This document shows positions 11,082 to 23,078 of a stretch of 64,000 nt of DNA, piece after piece. The stretch spans positions 22,228,715 through 22,292,714 of the forward strand of contig OX463829.1 in NCBI GenBank assembly GCA_949825045.1, read 5' to 3'. The DNA is from Argyresthia goedartella (taxonomy: Eukaryota > Arthropoda > Insecta > Lepidoptera > Argyresthiidae). The notes under the pieces were generated by a model that did not search any database, was not told the DNA's origin, and saw only the letters and a program-made list of their open reading frames with translations. The position numbers and the translations under genes are program-made. The first letter of the stretch is position 1. The number at the start of each line of letters is the position of its first letter.

Positions 11082-11958
11082 CAGGGGCGTAGCTACCGCC
11101 GTATTTGCCGTATCAATTATACGGGGCCCCCGGGCCACGGGGGCCCCCAAAGTGTAAAGAAAAAAGAATAAAAACTTTCTAATTTATTTTATTTTACAAA
11201 TGACAAAATTCTATAAAGCAATTCCTTTTTTTCCCGCCTTAAGCGTGCGTTCAAAAGTTGGCAACACTACATCGTTATGGCGGGCTGCGGGACTTCCCCG
11301 TTTTACTTACTTCATCTTCAACTCAGCGGGGAATCCCCGGGAATCCTTCATCGATATCGCGATGTACGTGTACGTTGTTGTACTTTGCATTGGATGTTAA
11401 ACCACGGAGTGCAGTGCACTGTTTATTTACGCGCTTTATATAAATGTGCATTACATTGTAATTCAGTACAAACAATATTGTTCTTCTGGTTTAGCAGTAT
11501 TAGTAACGATTTGTAAAAGAAATGAGTGAAAGGAAAAGAGATTATCCCAGCGGCGCTGAGAAAAGAAAAATTAAACAGAAAAGGGACGAGGTTATAAAAA
11601 AAGTGCCCAAAATCTCTTCATTTTTTCAGAGACAAGATACTGTGAGTGATTTAGATTGGAAAGGTAAGTACTACACTACTACCCAACCCATTTATTAGGG
11701 GCCCGTAGTGATAAACAAGGAAATCTTTTAATTTCGGTCTGTCCATCTGTCCGTCACAAAAAGTTGTCTCCCCCCTAGATTTTCACAATTATACTGTTTT
11801 TAGGGTTCCGTGCCTTGATTAAAAAAAACAAAATTCTAACTTATCTATAAGATCGATTTGTTTTGTTGTTTGTTTATCAGTCCGTATCGTATCGGGCCAT
11901 ATAAGGGCCTCCAAAAAAATTTTTATACGGGGCCCCGACAAGGCACGCTACGCCACTG
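11082..11958 (+). mobile_element. hAT element remnant with TSD, in ASB3-like intron 2
   Basis: The left terminus CAGGGGCGTAGC and the inverted right terminus CAGTGGCGTAGC match at 11 of 12 bases. Flanking 8-bp target duplications are cctacctt (11074-11081) and cctacttt (11959-11966), 7 of 8 matching. Eight bases is the hAT hallmark. Inside, 11521-11690 encodes MSERKRDYPSGAEKRKIKQK and then VPKISSFFQ, the N-terminus of ZMYM/KIAA1586-like hAT transposases. The rest of the gene is deleted, so it is non-autonomous. Confidence 0.85.
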
Positions 11959-11966
11959 CCTACTTT

Positions 11967-13578
11967 ACTTTGGCGCTTGATGACTATGGTAAATATAGGT
12001 AAACAAATAAAACGTAATGATAAATATTTGAGAACATTGTTTTTTTCATCCCAATTATCTCGCAAACGTGACCATTCAGGGTACCATTTTAAGATGCATT
12101 TTTTAATTGTCGAAGTGTCCTCTCTTTATTGTGCGACGAAGATAAAAAAATAAAATAGGCCATGAATTATGATACAAGCATAGGAATAGTGCTATGAAAT
12201 TATATTCCTTATGAATATTGAGGAAGCGACAGATATGCCAGAACTGTACCAAGTCTTTAGTCTCTACCACAGATATCGAGAGATAGGCCCTTGGCGCTAA
12301 GCTTGTATCGGAACCAGTGTCGCCGAAAACTAAGAACACTCATTCATCATACATTTACACCACTCGTGCATCAATCCCTCCGCTTTTATTGGTCAGTGCA
12401 ATGTCATGCACCAATCGTCCGAACACACCCACACTACCGCAGGTATACTAGCTAGTCGAGCTAGTGTTGGGACAATGCAAGGAAAGCGTGTATCATCGAT
12501 CGATTATAATTTATAGACACTGGTATAGACAGTCGTATACAATGCCGGGTTCTATAAATAAAATAGTAAATTGTTTGTAAATACGATATACGAGACCCCT
12601 TTGCCTCTCTTCTTTTTTTCAACAGAATCCTTACAGCTAGAAAGAGAGGCAAAGAGGTTTCTGAAGGTAGAATAACTGTGAACTCTTCGGACCTGACTGA
12701 AAGCATCAGAATTTCCGATCAATACTTATAACACCCCATTATCCTTCGTCGGGCGAGGTTTTAAACAAACTTAAAATCTAAACTGCCTGTTTGGCAATCA
12801 TTGGAATAACTAACAATTAACTTACGTATTATGAGCAATTAAATAACTATATTATTATATTAACTATATTAGTAATTGCGGAATGATAAAATCTATCGAT
12901 TCAAAAACATAATTCTCCTATCACTATGTCGTCTCTGTGTGCGTGTAACAGTTCGCCTCCGTATCACGATGCATCTTTGCTTTCGTACTTAGATATGTGT
13001 GAAATATTCATTGCGTGTTAGCTTGGCAATAAGTAGTGAAATTAAGATACAAAACAAGCAATGTATAGTAAACTTAGCGAGAACAACATGACATTGTCAC
13101 TTTAATGTCAATTCGTGACGAATTTTCCGCGAATGATTTATTTTCGTAATAATGTTTATTTCTTGTGTTTTAAGAAGAAATAATAGTTGTAATGAGACTT
13201 ACAAGTGATATGTGACACCGGCGTTCTTGGAGTTCACAATTTCGCTATTTTTGCACGTGAGTATTGCACAGGTCCGCATTTTCGAAAAACAACGGAAATG
13301 AATTCGTCACTGCGGTCGCAGGGTGACTACCGAGAATTTTTAATATCTAACCTGTCGGAGCTACATTTGTTCGCACGTGCCACGCCCCTCAACCTATCTC
13401 TCGATATCTGTGGTCTCTACCTATCACTATCCCGGGAAAAAGGTGTGTGCTTATGTTCAGTGCATTACAGGAAATGCACAGTATCCATGTAAGTATGGCA
13501 TTATTCACTTACTTTATTTATTGTATATTACAGCTCATTATTGTAATATAATAGCTACAACAATTTCATCAATCTTAC
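11967..13578. other. Rest of ASB3-like intron 2; one inverted pair
   Basis: No exon fits. A perfect 22-base inverted pair, accacagatatcgagagata(gg) at 12266-12287 with its complement at 13393-13414, brackets about 1.1 kb and may mark a decayed DNA element. Confidence 0.45.
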
Positions 13579-13776
13579 ATTCAAGGGTATCCGGCCCAGC
13601 ATGTCAGTGTCACACACAAACCGCATCAGCTCTCCCGGCTCGCATGCTATACTGTACTGCAGCATGGGTGCTGCTGTGCTACCCCCGGTTGCTATAGAAG
13701 CTATCAGAGCATCAGGAATTGTGTGAGCACTCAGGTAATCTACGTTACAGCCTTGTTGGAGGAGTATTTTGAATAC
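13579..13776 (-). CDS. ASB3: ASB3-like, exon 2
   Basis: The acceptor ccttttcag precedes 13776 and the donor gtaaga follows 13579. The exon is 198 bases, phase 0 at both ends, and reads VFKILLQQGCNVDYLS through FVCDTDMLGRIPLN. It continues the ankyrin-like helices of exon 1 and leads into the SOCS box exon. It is too short to stand out as an ORF but fits by phase and splice sites. Confidence 0.87.
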
Positions 13777-13959
13777 CTGAAAAGGTAATGTTTGGTAATA
13801 TCACAACGACCTCGAATTTATCAAACATTTCTGGGAAATTCTCAAGGTGTCAAAGTAACAAATCTTCGTAAGAACTCAAAATATGGCTTTTAATTATTAT
13901 AGAAGGTCATTTTAGTTTGTCAGCTTGAGAATAACACACCGTCAATATCAAGCACTTAC

Positions 13960-15117
13960 TTCTTGAAAACAATTTGTATGTTCACAATAATGTATATAGA
14001 CCAGAGGAGGACACTCTTCTTTGTACAGGGGATTAACAGCTGCCCCTCGCATCAAAAATAAATAGAATAACCTGCTAAATAACTCTTCTGATTGGTTGTA
14101 AATATATTCAATAGTATGTAAAAACGTATTCAATGGAGCATTTTTCTGATATATTGGTCTAACATCACCAAACTTCTCTAACGTCACAAAAAAATCTTCA
14201 GTCACATTGAAGAATTCTGGTCCCAAATTTGATTCTAGTAAGGCTAAAATAATACCCATATTAAAATAGTTTGGCTTACATGCCAATAACACAATATCTT
14301 TGTTGATTTTATCATGGTCTGTAACTTCTAAAAGTATTTTGAAGGCTTCTGAATTTCCATGAATCAATGCGACTTTCAGAGCAAGTTCATTATCCACATT
14401 AACAATATGGGGGTCAGCATTCATATCCAGCAAGAATTGTACAACCTCTACAGAGCCATTTTGAGTTGCTATTGTTAGAGGAGTCTCTCCATTACCTGCA
14501 GTCTGGTTAATATCACTTATGAATGGATACAATGCTTTAACTGTATCAATGCATCCTTTAAAACAAGCCAAGTGCAATGGCGTATACAATGCTTCATTCC
14601 TCTTATCAGCCTGAGCCCCAGCATGTAGTAATTGTGAAACGATTTTAGATTGCGTGTTGAATGCTGCATCATGCAATGGAGTGTCACCATCAAAATCCTG
14701 TGGGTCAATAATCGCCCCATTATCTAGCAATAGCTGGACAACTTCAGCTCTCCCACGCGTGCTGACCAGATGCAGCGGTGTAACCATTTCTGTACTAGCA
14801 TAGTTCGCGATATCATCAACGCAATCCAATAATAACTTTATAGTTTGTGTCGAACATTGTTTCCGACAGGCTACGTACAATGCAGTGTGGCCCTCATGTG
14901 TCTCCACAAGCTTACGGCATTCTGGATGATTTAGAATCAGTCGCATACACTCCAGACTGTCGGAGGCCGCTGCTTCGTGCAGGCAAGTCCAACCTCTGTT
15001 ATCAACACAGTTAGGATTGCAGGTCTTCAGTAAACGTTTCACTGCGGCAACATCGTTGTTTCGGGCGGCGAGGTTAAGGCTATTTGAAGATGTTGGGTTG
15101 AAAGCACTGAAGTCCAT
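13960..15117 (-). CDS. ASB3: Ankyrin repeat and SOCS box protein 3-like, exon 1
   Basis: The start is the ATG at 15117, in the context ataaaATGGAC. The open frame continues upstream but has no ATG. It begins MDFSAFNP and enters ankyrin repeats (LNLAARNNDVAAVKRLLK, NRGWTCLHEAAASDSLECMR and others) that continue to about residue 300. The opening MDF-x-LAAR-NRGW-HEAA pattern matches ASB3. The exon ends after GAA at 13960 with donor gtaagt. The spliced product is 386+66+71 = 523 aa, close to the 518 aa of human ASB3. ASB proteins are substrate receptors of Cullin-5/Elongin BC ubiquitin ligases. Upstream, an hAT-like element ends about 200 bp from the start. Confidence 0.9.
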
Positions 15118-15319
15118 TTTATGGGCTATAGTAGTGATTCTTCGTACAAAACATGACAATTATGAATAGGTAGGTACGTAAAGTAATTAACTTTGCAACA
15201 ATTAAATCACAAAACTCAATCTCTGATCTGATGCAACAACAAGTCTTTTTTTTCTATGGATGGACGGTGGTGGATTGTTGGATGGAATGGGATGGGGGTG
15301 GGTGGGAATGGATGGGATG

Positions 15320-16021
15320 CAGTGTTGCCAACCCCAATCTAGACTAAAACTCAAACAAGCTTTCAAAAAATGAAGAAAACTGTAAATTTCTACTTACAGA
15401 ACTATAAATCTACAGCTTTTCTTATTTTGTATTATTTAATAGCAGTAATCAATAAAACAACATAATAAAATTATACTTGTAGCAATAAATCAACTTTAAA
15501 TCTTAACAAATTTACAATATTTCTACTAAAACTTCCTCGTTTTCAATTTGCACATCCTCCTCATTTTCAGTTTCATTTTTATTTTTGAAATCGTACATAT
15601 TTTTATTAAATCTCTTTAAATGCTTATTGGTAGCATTAAACTCGAAACAATTTCTGATTTTGTATGTCATCAAGATTGTCAAGTGCCTTTTATGGTGGTG
15701 GTAGACAGTTTTTTTCCTAAGTTTGGTTGTCATAAGTTTTTTTTTATTTAATTTTATTTATTTATCCACTAACGGCACGGTTTGCTTAATTGCACAGGTG
15801 GCGACCTGTGCAATTAAACAAACCGTGCCTTAGACGTTGCTAAAACCGAGTTGTACGGGTTACGCAGCGAATAAAATAGATGGCGTAGTATTATACAGAA
15901 AAAACTGTAGGAGGTCTGAACTAAAAACTGTGACGATATTACGTAGTATCCCTATTTAGTCTGTGGACGATATGGAAAAAACTGTAAATCTACAGTTAAA
16001 ACTGTAGAGTTGGCCTCACTG
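15320..16021 (-). mobile_element. hAT-like element with CAGTGTTGCCAAC termini
   Basis: Termini are cagtgttgccaac (15320) and, inverted, cagtgaggccaac (ends 16021), 10 of 13 matching. Flanks are atgggatg (15312-15319) and gtgggatg (16022-16029), an 8-bp duplication with one mismatch. On the minus strand, 15733-15512 encodes HHHKRHLTILMTYKIRNCFE and ends in an acidic tail, resembling the extreme C-terminus of hAT transposases. A 26-bp-arm hairpin (15774-15829) is nested inside. It lies just upstream of the ASB3-like start. Confidence 0.72.
15774..15829. repeat. Long hairpin with 26-bp arms
   Basis: Arms 15774-15799 and 15804-15829 pair at 25 of 26 bases around a 4-base loop (ggcg). The core is ggcacggtttgcttaattgc. 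The weaker flanks ctaac and ttag also pair. It is probably a minimal foldback MITE. Confidence 0.8.
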
Positions 16022-16029
16022 GTGGGATG

Positions 16030-17493
16030 GGATGGACTAGGTTTCAGTATAGAACAAGGTACTCTGTGGATGGACTGGACCTCAGTGTTGCAAGACCCCG
16101 TCAAATCTTATCGCCTAAATAAAATAAAAACTGCCAAGTACGAGTTGGACTCGCGCACTAAGGGTTCCGTGCCATCGTACAATAGTAGGGATGGTGTGGA
16201 GTGAATAGTTTGGATTTAACGTAACAAAATGTTATTTATGAACTATCAAGGATCCCGGACAAGTCAAAGAGTCTCAGATATAACACTATCAAGAGTAATA
16301 AATACAAAAAACACTAAGAATAGATGACGGAAAAAGCTATCAAGCAACACAAGATTGGAAGCCACAAAATTTATTTGCGAGGTATGAACTCACGCACGTA
16401 ACTTTCCCACCACTAGCAGTAGGTACACGACATGCGCATAAACATAATATTGATAAATAGAATTTTGTTGTACGCGCAGGTCTTCCCTCGCTCAACCATC
16501 ACCTTTCCTACCCATCATGGTTTGCTGGAAGAAATCTCTTGTTAGAGATAAGCTTGCCGTTGTACATATTTCGAATCTTCAATGGTCGAAAACAGTACTC
16601 AAACTAAGAACATTACCGTGAACGCAAGGAACGAAGATGCTATTAATGAATTGACGATGATTTATAATAATATGAATGACAATATGATTACTAATATAAA
16701 TTATATGTATTAAATTCTGATGTTTTATTCCGTAGAATTCTGACATTTCAGATATCATAAGGTTCTTTATGAGGACAATTATTATTTTATTCATTTTGAT
16801 TATTGTAAAGTGCAGTTGTAAAGTGTGGCTGTGAAGTGTAAAGTGCTAGCAACGTCTGAACAGCCAGTGTTAAGTGTGAGTGATTACTAATCAGTAATCA
16901 GCGAAGTGAGGCAAATAGAAACATGTCCTATTTTTTTGCGAGTAGCCACGTCCTCGGCGTCCCTCCTCCCCTTCTACTCGCAGCGTGCCTTCACTCGCTG
17001 TTTAGTTAACAGCGTCGGGACAGCAAATTCGACTGTTTGACGCTCAATAACCAGTTTCTACTAAACATCAGAGACGCTACACACAATAGGGCGCAAAACT
17101 GCCAATTTCTCACGAGGAAGACCGTGGGAAAGTGCCTTGTGTATTAAAAAACTTTAAAGGCAAGTAATGCATCGTGACTGATTCCCGGCTGTGTGCATTG
17201 TATTTCAATGAAAGGGATTATTTAGGGATAAGTAATTAAAAAGGCGGTAAATAGATTTACGATCAGATACTGTTTTATCATAATTTGATGCGATTTGCTT
17301 ATGTTATGAAGTGGTGTATCAACGTTGATATCTCGGTATGTATCTAAGGGAACTATACATCAGGATGGTCTTCTGGAATGTCTTAATACCCTTCAAAGTG
17401 TTTGTTTCGGTAGTACGCCCCCAATCTTGAACAGAAACCACATTGTTGTAAATTAATTTCATCAATTTGAGGAAAATACGAAACATTACCTCA
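16030..17493. other. Intergenic; dispersed-repeat ends only
   Basis: 16139-16180 carries the ggactcgcgcactaagggttc phrase of a repeat family also seen at 34920 and 63306. 16505-16570 (agaaatctcttgttagagat, then aagcttgccgttgtac) resembles the 3' end of RTE-type LINEs. ggctgtgaagtgt at 16827 recurs inverted at 17843-17855. No gene is supported. Confidence 0.45.
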
Positions 17494-17655
17494 AATTCTT
17501 AACATGTTTACCTTTCTATCAGATGAGCTTTTTTCCAGCTACTGATTCATTTCTCCTTCGAAGCTCAGTTTTCGAATTCTTAACATGTTTATCTTTCTAT
17601 CAGATCAGCTTTTTTCCAGCTACTGATGCATTTCTCCTTCAAAGCTCAGTTTGAA
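17494..17655 (+). repeat. 81-bp direct tandem duplication
   Basis: aattcttaacatgttta starts at 17494 and again at 17575. Both units contain ctttctatcagat, agcttttttccagctactga and the ctcagtt end, with about five differences. Confidence 0.85.
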
Positions 17656-17943
17656 ATTCCCGCACAGTCATCAGCGAATACTTTTTGTGGTTTTATATCG
17701 CAATTATAAGCACAAAATCGAAACCCGATACTTGATACAAACGTAAACAAGGTACTACCGTTGACGTGAGAATAATATTTGTTCTGTGGCTATCGACATT
17801 TAGCTGTTAGTGTTGCGCTCCATTGGACACTACTTTACACTTAACACTTCACAGCCCCTCAGCGAATAATTTAAAAGTGTGCACTCAAAAGACCTGCTTT
17901 GTCAGATGGATGCAGAATTATTCAACATTTGGAACGTGATTCT

Positions 17944-18177
17944 ATGCTGCGAAGTATATGGCGAACAAATTATATTGGTAGATTTCAGCAAAAATATACC
18001 AATGCGTTCTCGTGTTTGCTGCAAATTATCTTGTTAAATTTGTTAAGTTTCTGTTATTCTGTTAAGTGCACTCTTGACAATTTGATTGATACAATCGCAG
18101 ACTCTTTAATAATTCATGTCAGCGATGATGATGACGATGATGACGAAGAAAGTAATATTAGTATTAATGATGATTAG
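17944..18177 (+). CDS. Small ORF with acidic C-terminus, doubtful
   Basis: From the ATG at 17944 it encodes 77 residues with a hydrophobic stretch (CLLQIILLNLLSFCYSVKC) and an end of seven Asp followed by EESNISINDD. A polyadenylation-like aataaa follows within 15 bases of the stop. The acidic end and nearby signal could mark a real 3' exon or a transposase tail. I do not recognise it. Confidence 0.2.
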   Translation: MLRSIWRTNYIGRFQQKYTNAFSCLLQIILLNLLSFCYSVKCTLDNLIDTIADSLIIHVSDDDDDDDEESNISINDD

Positions 18178-18499
18178 AGATTTTAATAAAATATGTTTTC
18201 TTTACTTGTGTTTTTTACTGTTTGTGATGAAAAGGGACGTAATTATCACTCGTCGTAAATCCCCTTTTAATTACGAGCGCCGCACTTAATAAAATTGATA
18301 CATTTACTAACAAATAAAATGTATAGACTCAGATCATCACTCGTATTGAAATTGAAAAATGCGCCCGGCCAAAAAGGTTTGTAATCTCTGATATGTCAAA
18401 AAATTATAGCTGTAATAATTCTACGGAATAAAAAATCAGAGTTTAGGTCCGTACATACATACTTATAATTCAATTGTTTTTTCCTCATTTTTTTTTTCT

Positions 18500-19265
18500 T
18501 GTCACTCAGCTTACAAAACGGAAAACTTTAAATATCGCGTTATTTACGAGTATGAGACGGTAGACGTGGCACCAGTGCTGCAGAAATGGCTCGAAGGATT
18601 AATGATGTGTATGGCGACGGTGCCGCAATAGAAAACACAGTACGTTTTTGGTTCCAACGTTTTCTTTCTGGAAATTTCGACCTGCAGAACAAGCCCCGTG
18701 GACGGCCAGAGACCAAAGTTGATAATGAAGAATTGAAGGCTATTGTGGAAGCGGATCCATCGCAAACCACGTCCGAGTTAGCTGCAGGCTGCAGTGTTAG
18801 TGATAAAACTGTTTTAATCCACTTGAAGCAAATTGGGAAGGTGAAAAAGCTTGAAAGGTGGGTGAACCTCACGAACTGAGTGAAGCAAATCAACAAACGT
18901 GCGTTGACTGCTGCGTTGCATTACTCACCCGGCACAATAATGAAAGGATTTTAAATCCAATCATTACCTGTGATGAAAAGTGAATCCTGTACGATAATCG
19001 GAAGCGCTCATCGCAATGGCTGAATCTTGCCGAACCAGCCAAACCAGGCCCCAAGCGAAAATTGACTCCAAAAAAGTTACTTGTGAGCGGTTGGTGGACT
19101 AGTGCTGGTGTCGTTCACTACAGCTTTCTTAAATCAGGCCAGACGATTACGGCAGATGTCTATTGTCAAAAACTGCAAATCATGATGGAAAAGATAGCTG
19201 CTAAATAACCGGGGCTGATCAATCGCTCTAGGCCACTGCTGCTTCATGATAACGCTAGACCACAC
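18500..19265 (+). pseudogene. Mariner transposase pseudogene, truncated
   Basis: Readable pieces are AAEMARRINDVYGDG (18567), KVDNEELKAIVEADPSQTT, HLKQIGKVKKLERWV, then in other frames ITCDEK-stop-ILYDNRKRSSQWLN, KKLLVSGWWTSAGVVHYSFL and LLHDNARPH (to 19265). These are cecropia/irritans-type mariner motifs with the first two catalytic Asp positions. The third is missing because the element stops at 19265, where unrelated LINE sequence begins. Frameshifts and stops make it dead. Confidence 0.88.
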
Positions 19266-19267
19266 TA

Positions 19268-20255
19268 GCTAGACCACTCTGGGCCGGGCCCTGCTTAGAG
19301 CGCCAGGCCTCGATCTTCACCCCAGGCATGTACATGAGCTCCGAGATCTCATATACTGCACCGGGGGCACGGTCGGGGTTCTTCCGCAAGGACGCGAAGA
19401 AGATGCAGCCGGGGCGCCCCTTGCGCGCCCGGATCTGCTTGCAGTACTCGGCCTCCACACCGAGCTCAAATCAAATCAAATAAGTTTATTTGCATGATTT
19501 TTGGTAACAATATTAGATCTTAATTTTATAAATTTTCATCGCAAAAATCTGCCTTTTCAGGCGTACAAATATTGATTATAATAAATTAATTTAAGTCATC
19601 AGATTATTCAATTAAATTAAATAGTTCTAACATTTTATAAAATATATAATTCACACTTCAATTAAATTAAATAGTTCTAACATTTTATCAGAAAAATACA
19701 TAATTCACGCTTCAATGTCATAAGTAAGTAAGTTATAGTTCTATAAATAATTTGTAATTAGGTACACTATTTCTGAGATTTGTCTCTATTAAGATACTCA
19801 TTGATAGAATAGAAACAACGACAGATGAGCCAATCATGTAATTTAGTTTTAAACAAATTAAATCGTAGTTCTTTCAATTCTGTTGGTAGGGCATAGTATA
19901 TTTTTATTGCCATATGAAAGACATTTTTCTGGACTGAAGTTAGTTTGCATTTATGAACAAATAACCTCTCTCCAATATTTTCGCTCTGCAAGCGCCGCAA
20001 CGATCTCCTCCGGCGTGGTGTTGGAAGGCAGCCCGCGATCGCCACCTTCTGGGTCTTGTCGGCCGGCAGCGAGTAGGAGAACCACCGCACTCCGTGGTCC
20101 TTTTCCAGCCTGCACAGATAGCGCTGTAGAAGCCGGTACTCGTCGTCGGCCGTGGGGGTGAAGCGCACACCCTTTTGGTAGGCGCGCGCACTAGGAGCCC
20201 GGCCGAGCTCGCTGGCTATCGCTTTGAAGTGGTCGGCCCAGTTAGGTAGGCCCAC
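19268..20255 (-). pseudogene. Jockey-type LINE ORF1 fragment, split by another LINE
   Basis: On the minus strand 20255-19990 reads YQKGVRFTPTADDEYRLLQR and RWFSYSLPADKTQKVAIAG, a pre-C2HC gag-like domain. 19458-19268 reads EAEYCKQIRARKGRPGCIFF and GVKIEAWRSKQGPAQSG, the next part of the same ORF1 just before its zinc knuckles. The two halves are separated by the 3' end of a different LINE (19467-19985). One side is cut by the mariner remnant. Confidence 0.75.
19467..19985 (-). mobile_element. LINE 3' end nested in the ORF1 fragment
   Basis: The minus-strand frame RLFVHKCKLTSVQKN, IYYALPTELKELRFNLFK and LHDWLICRCFYSINEYLNRD is the usual end of LINE ORF2. The 3' tail on the plus strand is tcaaatcaaatcaaat at 19467-19482, the same TTTGA-type tail as the LINE ending at 26895. 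It is only about 0.5 kb, so strongly 5'-truncated. Confidence 0.78.
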
Positions 20256-20603
20256 TAAAGTTTTAATCTTTTGTAATTAATATACATCTCAGTTTAGTCT
20301 AAACCAGTTACTTAACTCTCCTATACAGTCCACTCCATACGTAACGTACACCGTATATGAACATGACCCTGGAGAAGCATTCACAGAATTCTATAATTTC
20401 TTTACTCTCAATTCGGAACCCTTCGTCCATTTCCCCGTTCACATGTTATTTATTACGGTCATCCTATTGCCGGTTAGTTTATACTTTAGTTGACTGTACC
20501 AAGCCATAATCGGCGCGTCATTCGCAACAATCGACGTTTAGCCACTATCTATTTTGATGCTCGTCGTTTCTATGAGTCAACATATAACTTACGTAACTAG
20601 GAC
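20256..20603. other. Spacer, nothing recognised
   Basis: Short AT-rich spacer between the ORF1 fragment and the hAT remnant, with no supported feature. Confidence 0.4.
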
Positions 20604-21290
20604 TTAATAAATACGATGAAAGCAATTACGTACTGAAGATATGTTATCAGAGTCGTGATGCCCATGTAACACCACTGCTTGTAGTAGTACTGATTCCAGC
20701 TTCATTTTATTTGTGAAATGCGCAGTTACAGCAAGGATGCCTTCATTACTCGTCGAAGTCCATGCATCTGTCGTAATAGCCACATTTTTAACATCCTTAA
20801 GTATTTCAAACAAATTTAATTTCATCCCTGCATATAATTTCGGCAAGATTTGGGTGCTTAACGTTGTTCTGCCAGGCATTTCATATTTTGAGTGTAAAGC
20901 GTTAACAAACACTCTTAAACCCTCATGCTCGGATAAACGTAGAGGCTGCATGTCAACTGGCACCATTTTGGCGAATTTTGAATCTAGCATTTTTTTCCTT
21001 GTTGAATTGGCAGCATATTTTACAACGTCCTGAGTTCCAGAATTTTCTTGACTTGAGCTGCAGCTAGTAGAAGCTTCTGCTTGGAGATGGTAATAAATTT
21101 TCAGGATGTTTACGTCTCAGGTGATCCTTCATATTGCTAGTATTATTGCAATATTTTAATTCGTTCTTGCAAGTTTTACAGGCAACTTTGTCACCGGTTT
21201 CTGTCCTGTCGAAGAAATTCCACATCAACGATTTCTTTTTCTTCGTATAATTTTCCGAAGTATCTGATTCCATTTTTGATTTTTGTTGTA
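20604..21290 (-). pseudogene. hAT transposase (BED finger type), truncated
   Basis: From the ATG at 21273: MESDTSENYTKKKKS, then a BED finger ACKTCKNELKYC...HLRRKHPE (C-x2-C and H-x4-H). After a frame change near 21060, the 20990-20604 frame has KNVAITTDAWTSTSNEGILA and VTAHFTNKMKLESVLL, the start of the RNase H-like catalytic domain of ZBED/Ac-type transposases. It ends at 20604; the dimerisation domain is missing. Confidence 0.82.
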
Positions 21291-21349
21291 ATAAGATAAC
21301 TTTAGGAATACACCAACGGGTGACACGACACGAACAACTTCTATTAAGA

Positions 21350-23078
21350 ACTTCTTCTAAGACCTGTGGGGTATGTCAGCCAAAGTCATTGGTTCAATAA
21401 TACTTGTTATAGCCCCTCACCTAGCTTATATATTTAATAAATGTGTTGATGATGGAGCTTTCCCAGACCTCATGAAACACAGTAAACTTATACCTCTGTT
21501 CAAGTCGGGAGACAAGGGTGATCCGTCAAATTTCAGACCAATATCGGTTCTTCCAGCACTAAGTAAAATTTTTGAAAAGATTATACTCAATCAAATGCTC
21601 TCACACTTCAACCGTACAAAACAACTCCACGCCAAGCAATACGGTTTCACTAGGGGTAAATCGACTACGGATGCAGGTATTACCCTTATATCTCATATTT
21701 ATTCTGCATGGGAAGCCGCACAGGATGCTAACGGTGTTTTTTGCGATCTGTCGAAGGCATTTGATTGTGTTGATCATGACACGTTACTAATGAAATTAAA
21801 TCATTACGGAGTTAGAAATAAAGCGTCGGATCTACTAAGATCATACCTAAGCAATAGAATTCAAAAGGCAGAAGTCAACGGCGTTAAATCTGATGGATCG
21901 GGGGTAAAAATTGGCGTTCCACAAGGTTCCATATTAGGCCCTTTCTTATTCCTGGTATATATTAACGATCTACCTTTTATGGTGGAGAAATTGACTAACA
22001 TAGTGTTGTTTGCTGATGATCACTGGTCTTCAAAATTGAAAGACAAAAAGAAGATTTTGATGATGTCAATAGAGTATTATCTTTAACCTTGAATTGGTTC
22101 ACAGTTAACAAATTATTGTTAAATGCTGGTAAAACCAAATGTATCAAATTCTCACTTCCAAATGTCAGGCAAGTTGGGACCAGTTTAGTGTTGGACAGCA
22201 ATACGTTAGAATTAGTAAATGACACGAAGTTTCTTGGAATAACCATTGATAACAAATTGCAGTGGGGACCCCACATAGAAAAAATTGGCTGGTAAATTAT
22301 GTTCTGCGGCTTACGCTGTTAGGAACATCAGACAAAACACGGATGTGGCTACATCTAGGCTAGTATATTTTAGTTACTTTCATAGTGTCATGTCCTATGG
22401 TATCTTGTTGTGGGGGAAAGCAGCGGATATTCAAACTATTTTTATTTTACAGAAAAGAGCTATTCGAGCAATTTATAATTTAAAACGCACAGACTCCTTA
22501 AGACAGCTTTTTAAAGAAATTGACATACTAATTGTAGCTAGTCAATTTATTTTCGAAAATATAATGTACGTACGCAAGAACCTTACAAAATTTTCCAAAC
22601 TTAGCGATAGCTGTAATGTTAACCTAAGAAATAAACACAGACTACTTGCGCCCCGGTTTAGACTCGCGAAGGTTAGCAATTCTTTCAAGGGTTAATGCAT
22701 TCTCTACTACAACAAGATACCTCTGGAGATCTTGAAATTGCCATTTGAGCAATTTAAAATCCATGTTAAAGCGACTTTGTCGAAAAAGGGATATTACAAT
22801 GTTCAAGATTACTTAAATGATGGGTCTGTATGGGGTTAATCTGGCTCAACACAGACCTTGCTGTTAATAATTTTGTAAATATTTATTCCTGCTTATTAAT
22901 TATGATAATGACTAAATATTATATTTTGTATTAGTTAAGCATAAGCAATTTTTAAAAAGAGATCTAAAAATCAATCTGTGGGAGTTTCTACGCCCTTCTT
23001 CTCCCACAGTGGTCCAATGTAGAGAAGTGGCAAAAAATGACGATTGCTAAGTATATGTTAATATCTACAGTAATAAAG
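21350..23078 (+). mobile_element. 5'-truncated Jockey/CR1-like LINE, second family
   Basis: It starts in the RT (DLWGMSAKVIG near 21353), with NFRPISVLPALSKIFEKI, QYGFTRGKSTTDAG, CDLSKAFDCVDHDTLL, GVPQGSILGPFLF and VLFADD at 22005. The frame is lost immediately after FADD. Later frames carry RLVYFSYFHSVMSYGILLWG and the C-terminus, with the stop near 22840. The 3' UTR has a hairpin (tgtgggagtttctacgccct, then tctcccaca at about 22977-23008) and ends after agtaataaag. The minus-strand fragment at 52535-53065 is the same family. Confidence 0.88.

Noticed and set aside
15118..15159. An upstream start for the ASB3-like protein
   Set aside because: The frame extends to 15159 only from a TTG. The first in-frame ATG is at 15117 and has a good context.
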